Assembly: GCA_002433675.1 (NCBI GenBank)
Contig: DJIP01000020.1
Location: 1 to 5,461 of the forward strand
DNA from: Halomonas halophila
GTDB taxonomy: Bacteria > Pseudomonadota > Gammaproteobacteria > Pseudomonadales > Halomonadaceae
Direction of reading: 5' to 3'
DNA: 5,461 nucleotides
A program made the translations under genes and the position numbers. How positions within the stretch are numbered: position 1 is the first letter of the stretch; every line of letters starts with the position of its first letter. The notes beneath the pieces were generated by a model that worked only from the letters and a program-made list of their open reading frames with translations, was not told where the DNA came from and made no database searches. This document shows, one piece after another, positions 1 to 5,461 of the stretch.

Positions 1-1
1 G

Positions 2-652
2 TCGCTGGCGCTGACCAGCCGTTTCGGCAGTCTGCCGTGGATGGCGCCGAGCCTGTTTGAACCCCTGGCCGAGCGACTCGAGCGCTGGCTTTTGCAGATT
101 CGCCAGAGTGGCGAGGGCGCCTTCCAGTGGGACCAGGAAGACAACGCCCAGCTGCTGCGGGCGGGGCTTGCGCTGGTGGTGGGCATGGAGCGTGGCTCCC
201 GGCAGCACTCGCGGGAACTGGCCGAGCTGCTGCTGTCGCTGGACGAGCAGGACAGTCTGGGGCTGCGTGAGCTGGTGCTCGACCAGCTGCTGCGCGAAGG
301 CCGCGACGACGAGGCGCTGGAAATCAGCCGCCAGGCTCTGGAGGTCGGACCCGCCGATGACGAGACGCCGCTTTTGGGCATGTACATGGGACAGGTACTG
401 GCGCTGTACCGGCTAGGCCAGCTCGACGACGCGGCCCTGGCGTTGGAGAGCGCCCAGCGCCACAACGCCCACGCGGTGGCGCTTCTCTGCAGTGACAATC
501 CCAAGCGTGGCGCCACGCCCGGCAATGGCCAGCTGGCCGAGCCCGGCACCCGCGCCGAGGCCTGGCAGTACCGTACCCTGATGCGTGACCAGTGGCGCAG
601 CACCCCGGGGGCACTGGCCTGGCTGGAGGAGCGCAGCGGACGACGCGGTTAG
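2..652 (+). CDS. TPR-like helical repeat protein, 3' part (5' end outside window)
   Basis: The reading frame is open back to the window edge, giving 216 visible residues. An internal ATG at 41 lacks a Shine-Dalgarno, and the sequence before it (SLALTSRFGSLPW) reads as ordinary protein, so the true start probably lies upstream. The protein is almost wholly helical. Two TPR-like helix pairs are visible at about residues 85-113 (LRELVLDQLLREGRDDEALE) and 121-152 (GQVLALYRLGQLDDAALAL), with the small and large residue spacing typical of TPRs. The C-terminal part, with CSDNPKR near 163-169 and AEAWQYR...W.STPGALAWL near 185-208, resembles the end of a group of bacterial TPR/ST7-like proteins; this is from memory and the family is not firmly identified. 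No signal peptide, metal-binding cysteines or catalytic motif is visible. A scaffold or protein-binding role is a guess. The gene has its own terminator and stands apart from the genes to its right. Confidence 0.75.
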   Translation, partial: SLALTSRFGSLPWMAPSLFEPLAERLERWLLQIRQSGEGAFQWDQEDNAQLLRAGLALVVGMERGSRQHSRELAELLLSLDEQDSLGLRELVLDQLLREGRDDEALEISRQALEVGPADDETPLLGMYMGQVLALYRLGQLDDAALALESAQRHNAHAVALLCSDNPKRGATPGNGQLAEPGTRAEAWQYRTLMRDQWRSTPGALAWLEERSGRRG

Positions 653-653
653 C

Positions 654-682
654 GGGCCGACGATGTCGGCCCTCTTTTTGTT
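654..682 (+). terminator. Intrinsic terminator of the TPR-like gene
   Basis: A perfect 8-bp stem, GGGCCGAC (654-661) and GTCGGCCC (665-672) with loop GAT, is followed by TCTTTTTGTT. It begins one base after the TAG stop. There is no T-run on the other strand, so it should not terminate the converging permease gene. Confidence 0.85.
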
Positions 683-703
683 ATACACGCTGTATCGATG
701 GCG

Positions 704-2080
704 TCATGGCTTGTCGAGGCTGACCGAGTGATCCCCTGGCTCGCGCACATGGTGTCGCCAGACCCATAGCGCCATCAGGATGGCCGGTACGCCCAGCGCC
801 GAGGCCAGCACGAAGAAGCTGGGGTAACCCATTCCCTCCACCACCAGCCCGCCGAAGCCTGACAGGAATTTTCCGGGCAGCGTCATCAACGACGAGAACA
901 GGGCGTACTGGGTCGCCGTGTAGGCCCGTGAGGTCAGGCTCGACAGGAAGGCGATGAACACTGCGCTTGCCAGTCCATTGCTGAGATTGTCACCGACGAT
1001 GGTGAGCACCAAAAGCGAGTGCTGGGCGCCGCTGAGCGCCAGCCAGGCGAACATCAGGTTGGTCAGCACGGTGGCCGTGGCGCCAAGCACCAGGATGCGT
1101 CCGATACCGTAGCGCACCACCAGCACCCCGCCGACCAGCCCGCCGACGAGACTCATGATGACGCCGAACACCTTGGTCACGGTGGCGATGGTGTCGAGGC
1201 TGAAGCCCAGGTCGACGTACAGCGGATAGGCCATGGAGGCCATCGCCAGGTCGCTGATGCGGTAGATGCCGATAAACAGCAGAAGCCCCAGCGCGCCCAG
1301 CCCGAAGCGTGCGAAGAAGTCGAGAAAGGGGCAGACCACCGAGCCGATCAACCAGGCGCCGGTGCGCCGGACCCAGGCGGGCCGGCCGCGGCTGGCGCGC
1401 AGGAAGGCGCGCACCCGGGGCTCCTTGGCCAGGCGACTGGCCAGCGGTTGGCGCGGCGGCTCGGGGCGCAGCAGCACTGTGATCATGCCCACCGCCGTCA
1501 GTGCCGCCATGCACTGGTAGGACACCTGCCAGGAGAAGGCCGATGCCAGATACAGCGCCCCTGCACCGGCCATGATCAGGCCGCCGCGATAGCCGATGAT
1601 GTAGGTGGACGCCATCGCCGCCTGGACCTCGTCCTCGGCCGACTCGATACGAAAGGCGTCGATGGCGATGTCCTGGGTGGCCGAGCCGAAGGCCACCATC
1701 AGCGCAAACAGCGCCACCGCGCCGAGCTGGGAGGCCGGGTCTAGCGACGAAAGGCCCAGCAGGCCGCCCATGATCAGCGCCTGGCCGGCAAGCATCCAGC
1801 TGCGCCGCTGGCCCAGCAGGCGGGTCAGCAGCGGCAGGCGAAAGGCGTCCACCACCGGCGCCCAGAAGAACTTTATCGAGTACAGCAGTCCAATCCACGA
1901 GAAGAAGCCGATGGCGGCGACCTCGACCCCGCTGGTACGCAGCCAGGTGGTCAGGGTGGAGAACACCAGCAGAAAGGGAAGGCCCGCAGAAAAGCCCAGA
2001 AACAGCATGGCCAGCACGGGTAATCGCAGGTAGACGCGCAGAGCGTCGACCCAGGGATGCTGGCCGGACGAGGTGGGCAT
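704..2080 (-). CDS. ampG: AmpG-type muropeptide MFS permease
   Basis: This is a 458-residue inner-membrane protein of the major facilitator superfamily. AmpG permeases import GlcNAc-anhydroMurNAc peptides from the periplasm for cell-wall recycling, and in species with AmpR/AmpC they feed the signal that induces beta-lactamase. About 12 hydrophobic segments are visible. Family signatures include SAGLPFLLVFSTLTTWL (residues 31-47), IGFFSWIGLLYSIKFFWAP followed by D78 (57-78), the cytoplasmic GQRRSW loop (90-95), SATQDIAIDAF (133-143) and IIGYRGGLIMAGA (161-173). These match E. coli AmpG in order. The protein is shorter than E. coli AmpG (about 491) and may lack its extra C-terminal spans. An in-frame GTG at 2218 would add 46 residues, but that extension is rich in Arg and Cys and unlike the family. 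ATG 2080 has an ideal Shine-Dalgarno. It is divergent from rfaH. No terminator is seen after its stop. The paralogue AmpP, known in Pseudomonas, is the alternative name. Confidence 0.88.
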   Translation of the reverse strand: MPTSSGQHPWVDALRVYLRLPVLAMLFLGFSAGLPFLLVFSTLTTWLRTSGVEVAAIGFFSWIGLLYSIKFFWAPVVDAFRLPLLTRLLGQRRSWMLAGQALIMGGLLGLSSLDPASQLGAVALFALMVAFGSATQDIAIDAFRIESAEDEVQAAMASTYIIGYRGGLIMAGAGALYLASAFSWQVSYQCMAALTAVGMITVLLRPEPPRQPLASRLAKEPRVRAFLRASRGRPAWVRRTGAWLIGSVVCPFLDFFARFGLGALGLLLFIGIYRISDLAMASMAYPLYVDLGFSLDTIATVTKVFGVIMSLVGGLVGGVLVVRYGIGRILVLGATATVLTNLMFAWLALSGAQHSLLVLTIVGDNLSNGLASAVFIAFLSSLTSRAYTATQYALFSSLMTLPGKFLSGFGGLVVEGMGYPSFFVLASALGVPAILMALWVWRHHVREPGDHSVSLDKP

Positions 2081-2086
2081 GGATAG

Positions 2087-2093
2087 CCTCCTT
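2087..2093 (-). promoter_or_regulatory. Shine-Dalgarno that fixes the ampG start
   Basis: On the - strand AAGGAGG lies 6 bases before the ATG at 2080. This near-perfect site selects that start over the longer in-frame GTG at 2218. Confidence 0.85.
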
Positions 2094-2104
2094 GCAGTTG
2101 GTCG

Positions 2105-2133
2105 GCCACAGGCCGCCTTCCGAATGGTAAAAT
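2105..2133 (+). promoter_or_regulatory. Weak promoter candidate for rfaH
   Basis: TAAAAT (2128-2133) matches five of six bases of the sigma-70 -10 hexamer. GCCACA lies 17 bases upstream and matches only the last half of TTGACA. Initiation here would leave a leader of about 155 bases before rfaH. The rest of the 215-base divergent region (2081-2295) holds no better pair on either strand and no long inverted repeat. The ampG promoter was not located. Confidence 0.25.
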
Positions 2134-2283
2134 GTGCGCAACATCTCGGTGCGGCTCGACGAATTGTTGCAAAGCCGCAGGGGCGATACCAGCGGTGATC
2201 ATCAAGGGTGGTCCGCAACGCACCGGGAGCCGCGTCAATGACAGGCGATACTGCCGGCTTGGTGGCTGGTGGTGGTTGAGCCT

Positions 2284-2291
2284 GGAAGGAG
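2284..2291 (+). promoter_or_regulatory. Shine-Dalgarno that fixes the rfaH start
   Basis: GGAAGGAG lies 4 bases before the ATG at 2296. The alternative in-frame GTG at 2269 would place this site inside the coding region and has no ribosome binding site of its own. Confidence 0.75.
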
Positions 2292-2295
2292 TCAC

Positions 2296-2838
2296 ATGAG
2301 TCACAGCAATATCGATTCGGGTCTGGGGGGCGATGCTACCCCGCGCTGGTACGTGGTCCAGTGCAAGGGCGGAGAGTCGTTCCGGGCCGCCGAGCATCTG
2401 GCCAACCAGGGATACGAGCTCTTTCATCCGGTACTGGAGGTGCAGAAGAAGCGCCGCAACAAGCTGACCTGGGTCGAAGAGCCGCTGTTCCCCTACTATC
2501 TGTTTCTGCGGCTCGACCAGGTCGAGAGCAACTGGCGCCCGATTCGCTCGACCCGCGGGGTGTTGAAGATCGTGACCTTCGGGTTGTCGATGCCGGTGCC
2601 GGTCAGCGATGAGCTGATCGACCTGCTGCGCCAGCATGGCGAAGCCAAGGATGGCGACCCTGGTCAGCTCTACTTCCGTGCCGGAGAATCGGTGGAGATC
2701 ACCGACGGACCCTTCAAGGACCTCAAGGCGGTGTTCGAGAGCCACAAGGGCGAAGAGCGGGCGATCGTGCTGCTCAATATGCTGCATCGCCAGCAGCGCC
2801 TGGAAATGCCCGTCGCCGCGCTCAAGCGCCAGGACTGA
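2296..2838 (+). CDS. rfaH: Transcription antitermination factor RfaH (NusG paralogue)
   Basis: This 180-residue protein has an N-terminal NGN domain (about residues 17-113) and a C-terminal KOW domain (about 127-178). RfaH binds RNA polymerase paused at ops sites, suppresses pausing and Rho termination in long operons such as LPS, capsule or pilus loci, and recruits ribosomes through S10. The order RWYVVQCKGG (17-26), EEPLFPYYLF (61-70), STRGVLKIVTFG (85-96) tracks E. coli RfaH more closely than housekeeping NusG. Aligned from memory with a 14-residue offset in the NGN domain, K24, R30, H34, Q38, T86 and R87 match DNA-contact positions of E. coli RfaH. E62, F147 and R155 match E48, F130 and R138, which hold the two domains together in autoinhibited RfaH. 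The HTT motif that touches the beta subunit reads NWR (79-81) here. A low-complexity tail of about 15 residues precedes the NGN domain. It probably shares a transcript with the SlyD-like gene 22 bases downstream. Confidence 0.88.
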   Translation: MSHSNIDSGLGGDATPRWYVVQCKGGESFRAAEHLANQGYELFHPVLEVQKKRRNKLTWVEEPLFPYYLFLRLDQVESNWRPIRSTRGVLKIVTFGLSMPVPVSDELIDLLRQHGEAKDGDPGQLYFRAGESVEITDGPFKDLKAVFESHKGEERAIVLLNMLHRQQRLEMPVAALKRQD

Positions 2839-2860
2839 TGTCGACTCCAAGGAGCCCAAG

Positions 2861-3367
2861 ATGAGAGTTTCTCCCCAATCTGTGGTGCGTCTGCACTATG
2901 TCCTGAGCAACCAGCAGGGCGACGTCCTGGACGATTCCTGGAAGCGCGATGAGCCGCTGGAGTATCTGCACGGCCACGGCAACCTGATGGAAGGCCTCGA
3001 GCGGGCCCTGGTCGACGCCGAGGTCGGCAGTCGCCTCAGTGTCACCCTGTCCCCGGCCGAGGCCTATGGCCTGCGCGACGAGTCGCTGGTGCGCGAGGTG
3101 GGTCGCCAGGCCTTCCCCGGCACCGAGCTGCGTCCCGGCATGTGCTTCCAGACCCCCGGCGACGCCGGCCCGCAGATCGTCAGCGTGGTGGAGGTCAAGG
3201 GAGACAGCGTGGTGGTGGACACCAACCACCCGCTGGCCGGGGAGACCCTTTCGTACCGGCTAGAGGTGCTCGATATTCGTCAGGCGACCCGCGCCGAGCT
3301 GGCCAAGGGGCACCCGCTGCCGCCCGGCACCGAGGCCTCCGAGGTGGAGGACCGCAAGGTCCTTTAG
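2861..3367 (+). CDS. SlyD-like FKBP-type peptidyl-prolyl cis-trans isomerase, no metal-binding tail
   Basis: This 168-residue cytoplasmic protein belongs to the SlyD branch of FKBPs, which catalyse cis-trans isomerisation of X-Pro bonds and act as chaperones. The FKBP part is split, as in SlyD. The first half runs from about 1 to 68, with YLHGHGNLMEGLERAL at 35-50 and the ends of the flap near EAYG (67-70). The insert-in-flap chaperone domain spans about 71-125. FKBP returns with VVVDTNHPLAGETLSYRLEV (117-136). YLHGHG, AYG, NHPLAG and the closing I-R-x-A-T-x-x-E-L-A all match E. coli SlyD. The protein ends soon after GHPLPPG, so the His- and Cys-rich nickel-binding tail of E. coli SlyD is absent, and a role in hydrogenase nickel delivery is unlikely. 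AAGGAG (2849-2854) lies 6 bases before the ATG. The 22-base gap after rfaH suggests co-transcription. FkpB-like FKBPs are the alternative family. Confidence 0.87.
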   Translation: MRVSPQSVVRLHYVLSNQQGDVLDDSWKRDEPLEYLHGHGNLMEGLERALVDAEVGSRLSVTLSPAEAYGLRDESLVREVGRQAFPGTELRPGMCFQTPGDAGPQIVSVVEVKGDSVVVDTNHPLAGETLSYRLEVLDIRQATRAELAKGHPLPPGTEASEVEDRKVL

Positions 3368-3460
3368 GGCTTGCCGGAAAAGTGCCTGTGTTCCTCGACG
3401 TTTCGCACGAGGCCCGGTAGCGGTACCTGAAGGCGCTTTCGCTGAAGGGTGCCACCAACG

Positions 3461-3495
3461 ACGAAAAAGCCGCCTGTTGAAGGCGGCTTTTTCGT
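3461..3495. terminator. Bidirectional intrinsic terminator after the rfaH operon
   Basis: A perfect 14-bp stem is formed by ACGAAAAAGCCGCC (3461-3474) and its complement (3482-3495) around the 7-base loop TGTTGAA. The A-run in the left arm and T-run in the right arm make it work on both strands. It ends the rfaH/SlyD-like unit and would also block transcription leaking leftwards from proS. The 93 bases between the SlyD-like stop and this hairpin hold no gene. Confidence 0.93.
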
Positions 3496-3527
3496 AACAA
3501 TGGCGAGCCGATGTCTCGTGGTCACCT

Positions 3528-3541
3528 TTGACGCAGGTCAG
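3528..3541 (+). promoter_or_regulatory. FNR/ANR-like binding site
   Basis: TTGAC-GCAG-GTCAG fits the FNR/ANR pattern TTGAT-N4-ATCAA as an inverted repeat with one imperfect end base. The T-to-C and A-to-G variants at the inner positions are symmetrical. Its centre (between 3534 and 3535) lies 22 bases plus half a site before the -10 hexamer, the class II activator position. Direct oxygen control by FNR/ANR is inferred. Confidence 0.6.
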
Positions 3542-3563
3542 CACAATTCAAGGGTCGACCGAG

Positions 3564-3569
3564 TACCAT
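3564..3569 (+). promoter_or_regulatory. -10 element of the ccoM-like gene
   Basis: TACCAT matches four of six bases of TATAAT, including the important first two and last. It starts exactly 22 bases after the FNR/ANR-like box, so a start at about 3576 puts the box centre at -41.5. No good -35 hexamer is present, as expected for an activator-dependent class II promoter. The predicted leader is about 28 bases. Confidence 0.5.
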
Positions 3570-3589
3570 GAATTCATCGACACAGAGAC

Positions 3590-3595
3590 AGGAGG
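3590..3595 (+). promoter_or_regulatory. Shine-Dalgarno of the ccoM-like gene
   Basis: AGGAGG lies 8 bases before the ATG at 3604. An in-frame ATG at 3568 overlaps the predicted -10 element and has no ribosome binding site, so 3604 is the start. Confidence 0.85.
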
Positions 3596-3603
3596 ACAGC
3601 GCC

Positions 3604-3717
3604 ATGTACGTCGACAACGCCGTCATTTTCGGGCTGGGTGCCGTCGCTCTCTCTGTGGCCTTCATGGCCGGCTGGATCGCTTTTGTCATCCGCGACGCTC
3701 ACCGTCGCAAGCGATAG
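3604..3717 (+). CDS. ccoM: 37-residue single-span membrane protein, probable cbb3 oxidase subunit CcoM
   Basis: The translation begins MYVDNAVIFGLG and ends FVIRDAHRRKR. A short N-terminus with one Asp is followed by one hydrophobic span (about residues 6-29), then a basic tail RDAHRRKR (30-37). The positive-inside rule puts the N-terminus in the periplasm and the C-terminus in the cytoplasm. The pattern M-x-x-D-N-x-V near the start, VAFMAG in the span and F-x-I-x-D-x-H at its end resembles CcoM. CcoM is the small subunit found in the cbb3 cytochrome c oxidase of Pseudomonas stutzeri, where it helps assembly or stability. This comparison is from memory and the protein is very short. Coding is well supported independently of the name: strong Shine-Dalgarno, promoter-like elements, clean topology, and two terminators directly after the stop. 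It converges with proS. Any other small single-span membrane protein remains possible. Confidence 0.65.
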   Translation: MYVDNAVIFGLGAVALSVAFMAGWIAFVIRDAHRRKR

Positions 3718-3739
3718 TCCGTCAACCAGCGTCAGGGGA

Positions 3740-3760
3740 GGGGGAGTCATCCCCCTTTTT
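3740..3760 (+). terminator. First tandem terminator after the ccoM-like gene
   Basis: The stem GGGGGA (3740-3745) pairs with TCCCCC (3750-3755) around loop GTCA, followed by five T. It lies 22 bases after the stop codon. Confidence 0.7.
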
Positions 3761-3761
3761 C

Positions 3762-3790
3762 AACCGACCCTTCGGGGTCGGTTTTTTTTT
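3762..3790 (+). terminator. Second tandem terminator after the ccoM-like gene
   Basis: A 9-bp stem, AACCGACCC (3762-3770) and GGGTCGGTT (3775-3783), is capped by a stable C(TTCG)G tetraloop and leads into nine T (3782-3790). This is a textbook strong intrinsic terminator for + strand transcripts. The complementary strand has no T-run after the hairpin. Confidence 0.92.
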
Positions 3791-3836
3791 GTTTATGGCA
3801 CCCGAACTAAGCTGGGCCCGCCTGGTCGCCGGGCAA

Positions 3837-3864
3837 GGCGCGCCGTGGCAATCCACGGCGCGCC
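3837..3864 (-). terminator. GC-rich hairpin after proS, possible terminator
   Basis: A perfect 12-bp stem is formed by GGCGCGCCGTGG (3837-3848) and its complement (3853-3864) around loop CAAT. It sits 10 bases past the proS stop. The T-run is almost absent on the - strand (TTGCCC), so it is either a weak or Rho-assisted terminator or a 3'-end stabilising hairpin. Confidence 0.5.
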
Positions 3865-3874
3865 CCTCAAGGGC

Positions 3875-5461
3875 TTACTGTGCGATGCGCTGCTTGAGGA
3901 ACTCGACGATCTCGTCGGCAGGCACCATGGTGGCCTCGCTGTCACGGCGGCCCTTGTACTCCAGCTCACCCTTGTCGAGGCTACGATCACCCACCACCAG
4001 GCGGTGGGGCAGGCCCATCAGTTCCTGATCGGCGAAGCGCACGCCAGGGCGCAGATCACGATCATCCAGCAGCACGTCGAAGCCGGCGGCGCTGAGCTCG
4101 TCGTGCAGGCGTTCGCTGGTCTCGCGCACGCGCTGGGACTTGTGGGCGTTCATCGGCACGATGGCGATGTGGAAGGGGGCGATGGCGTCGGGCCAGATGA
4201 TGCCGCCCTGGTCGTGGTTCTGCTCGATGGCGGAGGCTACCACGCGGGTGATGCCGATGCCGTAGCAGCCCATCCAGGGGTGAACCGCCTTGCCTTCGTC
4301 GCCCAGCACGGTGGCGTTCATGGCCTCGCTGTACTTGCGACCGAGCTGGAACACGTGACCCACCTCGATGCCACGCTTGATCGACAGCACGCCCTTGCCG
4401 TCGGGAGACGGGTCGCCCTCGACCACGTTACGCAGGTCGGCGACCTTGGGCAGGGCTACGTCGCGCTCCCAGTTGATGCCGAAGTAGTGCTTGCCATCGA
4501 CGTTGGCGCCGGCGCCGAAGTCGCTCATCAGTGCCACGCTGCGATCGATGACGATCGGCATCTCGAGCCCCACCGGGCCCAGGGAGCCGGGGCCGGCGCC
4601 CACGGCGGCGCGGATCTCTTCTTCACTGGCCATGGTCAGCGGCGTCGCCACCTCCTCGAGGTGCTCGGCCTTGACCTCGTTGAGCTCATGATCACCGCGC
4701 ACCAGCAGCGCCACCAGGCCGCCCTCGTGGCCGTGGACCATCAGGGTCTTGATGGTCTTCTCGATGGGCAGGCCGTGCTGCTCGACCAGGGTGGCGATGG
4801 TCTTGGCATGGGGGGTGTCGACCAGCCTCAGCTCCTCGGCGGGCTCTGCGCGGCGGGCATCGCTGCCCAGCGGCGCAGGCAGCGCCTCGGCCTTTTCCAT
4901 GTTGGCGGCGTAGTCGGAGTCGGTGGAGAAGACGATATCGTCCTCGCCAGAGTCGGCCAGCACGTGGAATTCGTGGGAGCCGGTGCCGCCGATGGAGCCG
5001 TTGTCGGCGATCACTGGACGGAAGTCGAGACCCAGTCGGGTGAAGATGCGCACATAGGCGTCGTACATCTTCTGGTAGGTGTCCTTGAGCGAGGCCTCGT
5101 CCAGGTGGAAGGAATAGGCGTCCTTCATGATGAACTCACGCGAGCGCATGACCCCGAAGCGCGGACGGATCTCGTCACGGAACTTGGTCTGGATCTGGTA
5201 GAAGTTGGCCGGCAACTGCTTGTAGCTGGCGATCTCCTTGCGCACCAGGTCGGTGATCACCTCTTCGTGGGTCGGGCCGACGCAGTAGTCACGCTGGTGA
5301 CGATCCTTCAGGCGCAGCAGTTCCGGACCGTACTGCTCCCAGCGGCCGGACTCCTGCCACAGCTCGGCCGGCTGCACCGCCGGCATCAGCAGCTCCTGGG
5401 CGCCGGCACGGTCCATCTCCTCGCGCACGATACGCTCCACCTTGCGCAGGGTGCGAAGGCC
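3875..5461 (-). CDS. proS: Proline-tRNA ligase (ProRS), 5' end outside window
   Basis: This class II aminoacyl-tRNA synthetase activates proline with ATP and charges tRNA-Pro in the cytoplasm. 528 residues are visible, running through the window edge. The first visible residues, [16 protein letters not shown], align with residue 46 onward of E. coli ProRS (572 residues), so about 45 codons are missing. The GTG at 5438-5440 encodes an internal Val. Numbering from the edge, visible parts are the PTHEE substrate loop (63-67), motif 2 (about 93-118; [13 protein letters not shown], then [12 protein letters not shown]), the inserted YbaK-like editing domain that clears Ala-tRNA-Pro (about 180-360, with PIEKTIKTL and [16 protein letters not shown]), motif 3 GIGITR (401-406), and the anticodon-binding domain (about 430-528; [17 protein letters not shown]). 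It is of the bacterial type and looks intact over this span. Its promoter lies outside the window. Confidence 0.98.
   Translation of the reverse strand, partial: GLRTLRKVERIVREEMDRAGAQELLMPAVQPAELWQESGRWEQYGPELLRLKDRHQRDYCVGPTHEEVITDLVRKEIASYKQLPANFYQIQTKFRDEIRPRFGVMRSREFIMKDAYSFHLDEASLKDTYQKMYDAYVRIFTRLGLDFRPVIADNGSIGGTGSHEFHVLADSGEDDIVFSTDSDYAANMEKAEALPAPLGSDARRAEPAEELRLVDTPHAKTIATLVEQHGLPIEKTIKTLMVHGHEGGLVALLVRGDHELNEVKAEHLEEVATPLTMASEEEIRAAVGAGPGSLGPVGLEMPIVIDRSVALMSDFGAGANVDGKHYFGINWERDVALPKVADLRNVVEGDPSPDGKGVLSIKRGIEVGHVFQLGRKYSEAMNATVLGDEGKAVHPWMGCYGIGITRVVASAIEQNHDQGGIIWPDAIAPFHIAIVPMNAHKSQRVRETSERLHDELSAAGFDVLLDDRDLRPGVRFADQELMGLPHRLVVGDRSLDKGELEYKGRRDSEATMVPADEIVEFLKQRIAQ

Noticed and set aside
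1019..1744. 241-residue + strand open frame inside the permease gene
   Set aside because: Its composition, rich in Gln, His, Gly and Ala, is typical of the complement of a hydrophobic membrane-protein gene; no start signal or domain.
990..2144. Long open frame on the - strand overlapping the permease
   Set aside because: It is a shifted-frame shadow of the GC-rich permease gene: low-complexity Arg/Gly/Pro/Ala composition and no membrane or domain pattern.
2151..2178. Inverted repeat GCGGCT / AGCCGC in the ampG-rfaH divergent region
   Set aside because: Only six bases per arm with a 16-base gap in GC-rich DNA; expected by chance and not aligned with a promoter.
2081..2218. 46-residue N-terminal extension of the permease from an in-frame GTG
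   Set aside because: It is rich in Arg and Cys, unlike the AmpG family, and lacks a ribosome binding site, whereas ATG 2080 has AAGGAGG at 6 bases.
1951..2859. 302-residue open frame on the - strand opposite rfaH
   Set aside because: It overlaps a clearly conserved rfaH reading frame and shows no recognisable domain; it is an antisense shadow.
2636..2860. Upstream extension of the SlyD-like frame into rfaH
   Set aside because: The extension is Ser/Arg-rich shadow sequence. ATG 2861 has AAGGAG at 6 bases and starts exactly where the FKBP family does.
3528..4028. 166-residue open frame on the + strand across the ccoM-like region
   Set aside because: It runs through the FNR-like box, the small gene in another frame, both terminators and the end of proS, so it cannot be a sensible gene.

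Overview
The window is a GC-rich stretch of bacterial chromosome. It most likely comes from a gammaproteobacterium of the Halomonas/Chromohalobacter type. The clues are a specialised NusG paralogue of the RfaH type, an AmpG-type permease, a bacterial-type prolyl-tRNA synthetase with an inserted editing domain, and a 37-residue protein resembling the cbb3-oxidase subunit CcoM of Pseudomonas. The taxonomic guess is inference from protein resemblance. I see no insertion sequence, integrase, CRISPR array, tRNA or rRNA gene, and nothing that looks recently acquired.

Layout, left to right: (1) the 3' part of a TPR-like helical-repeat protein gene on the + strand (2-652), closed by an intrinsic terminator (654-682). 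(2) An AmpG-type muropeptide permease gene on the - strand (704-2080), whose start is fixed by a strong Shine-Dalgarno. (3) A divergent intergenic region (2081-2295) holding only a weak promoter candidate. (4) A probable two-gene + strand operon: rfaH (2296-2838), then 22 bases later a SlyD-like FKBP prolyl isomerase lacking the metal-binding tail (2861-3367). A perfect 14-bp bidirectional hairpin terminator (3461-3495) follows. (5) A small self-contained transcription unit: an FNR/ANR-like box, a -10 hexamer at exactly class II spacing, a strong Shine-Dalgarno, a 37-codon single-membrane-span gene (3604-3717, CcoM-like), and two tandem intrinsic terminators (3740-3790). (6) Converging from the right on the - strand, the proline-tRNA ligase gene proS (3875 to beyond 5461), which lacks about its first 45 codons.

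The neighbouring genes do not form one pathway: cell-wall recycling, transcription antitermination with protein folding, a probable respiratory oxidase subunit, and translation. The most interesting element is the 3528-3790 cassette. A protein too short for most gene callers is flanked by its own oxygen-responsive-looking promoter and a double terminator, and it is insulated from the read-through of both neighbours. If it is CcoM, control by FNR/ANR fits a high-affinity cbb3 oxidase used at low oxygen.
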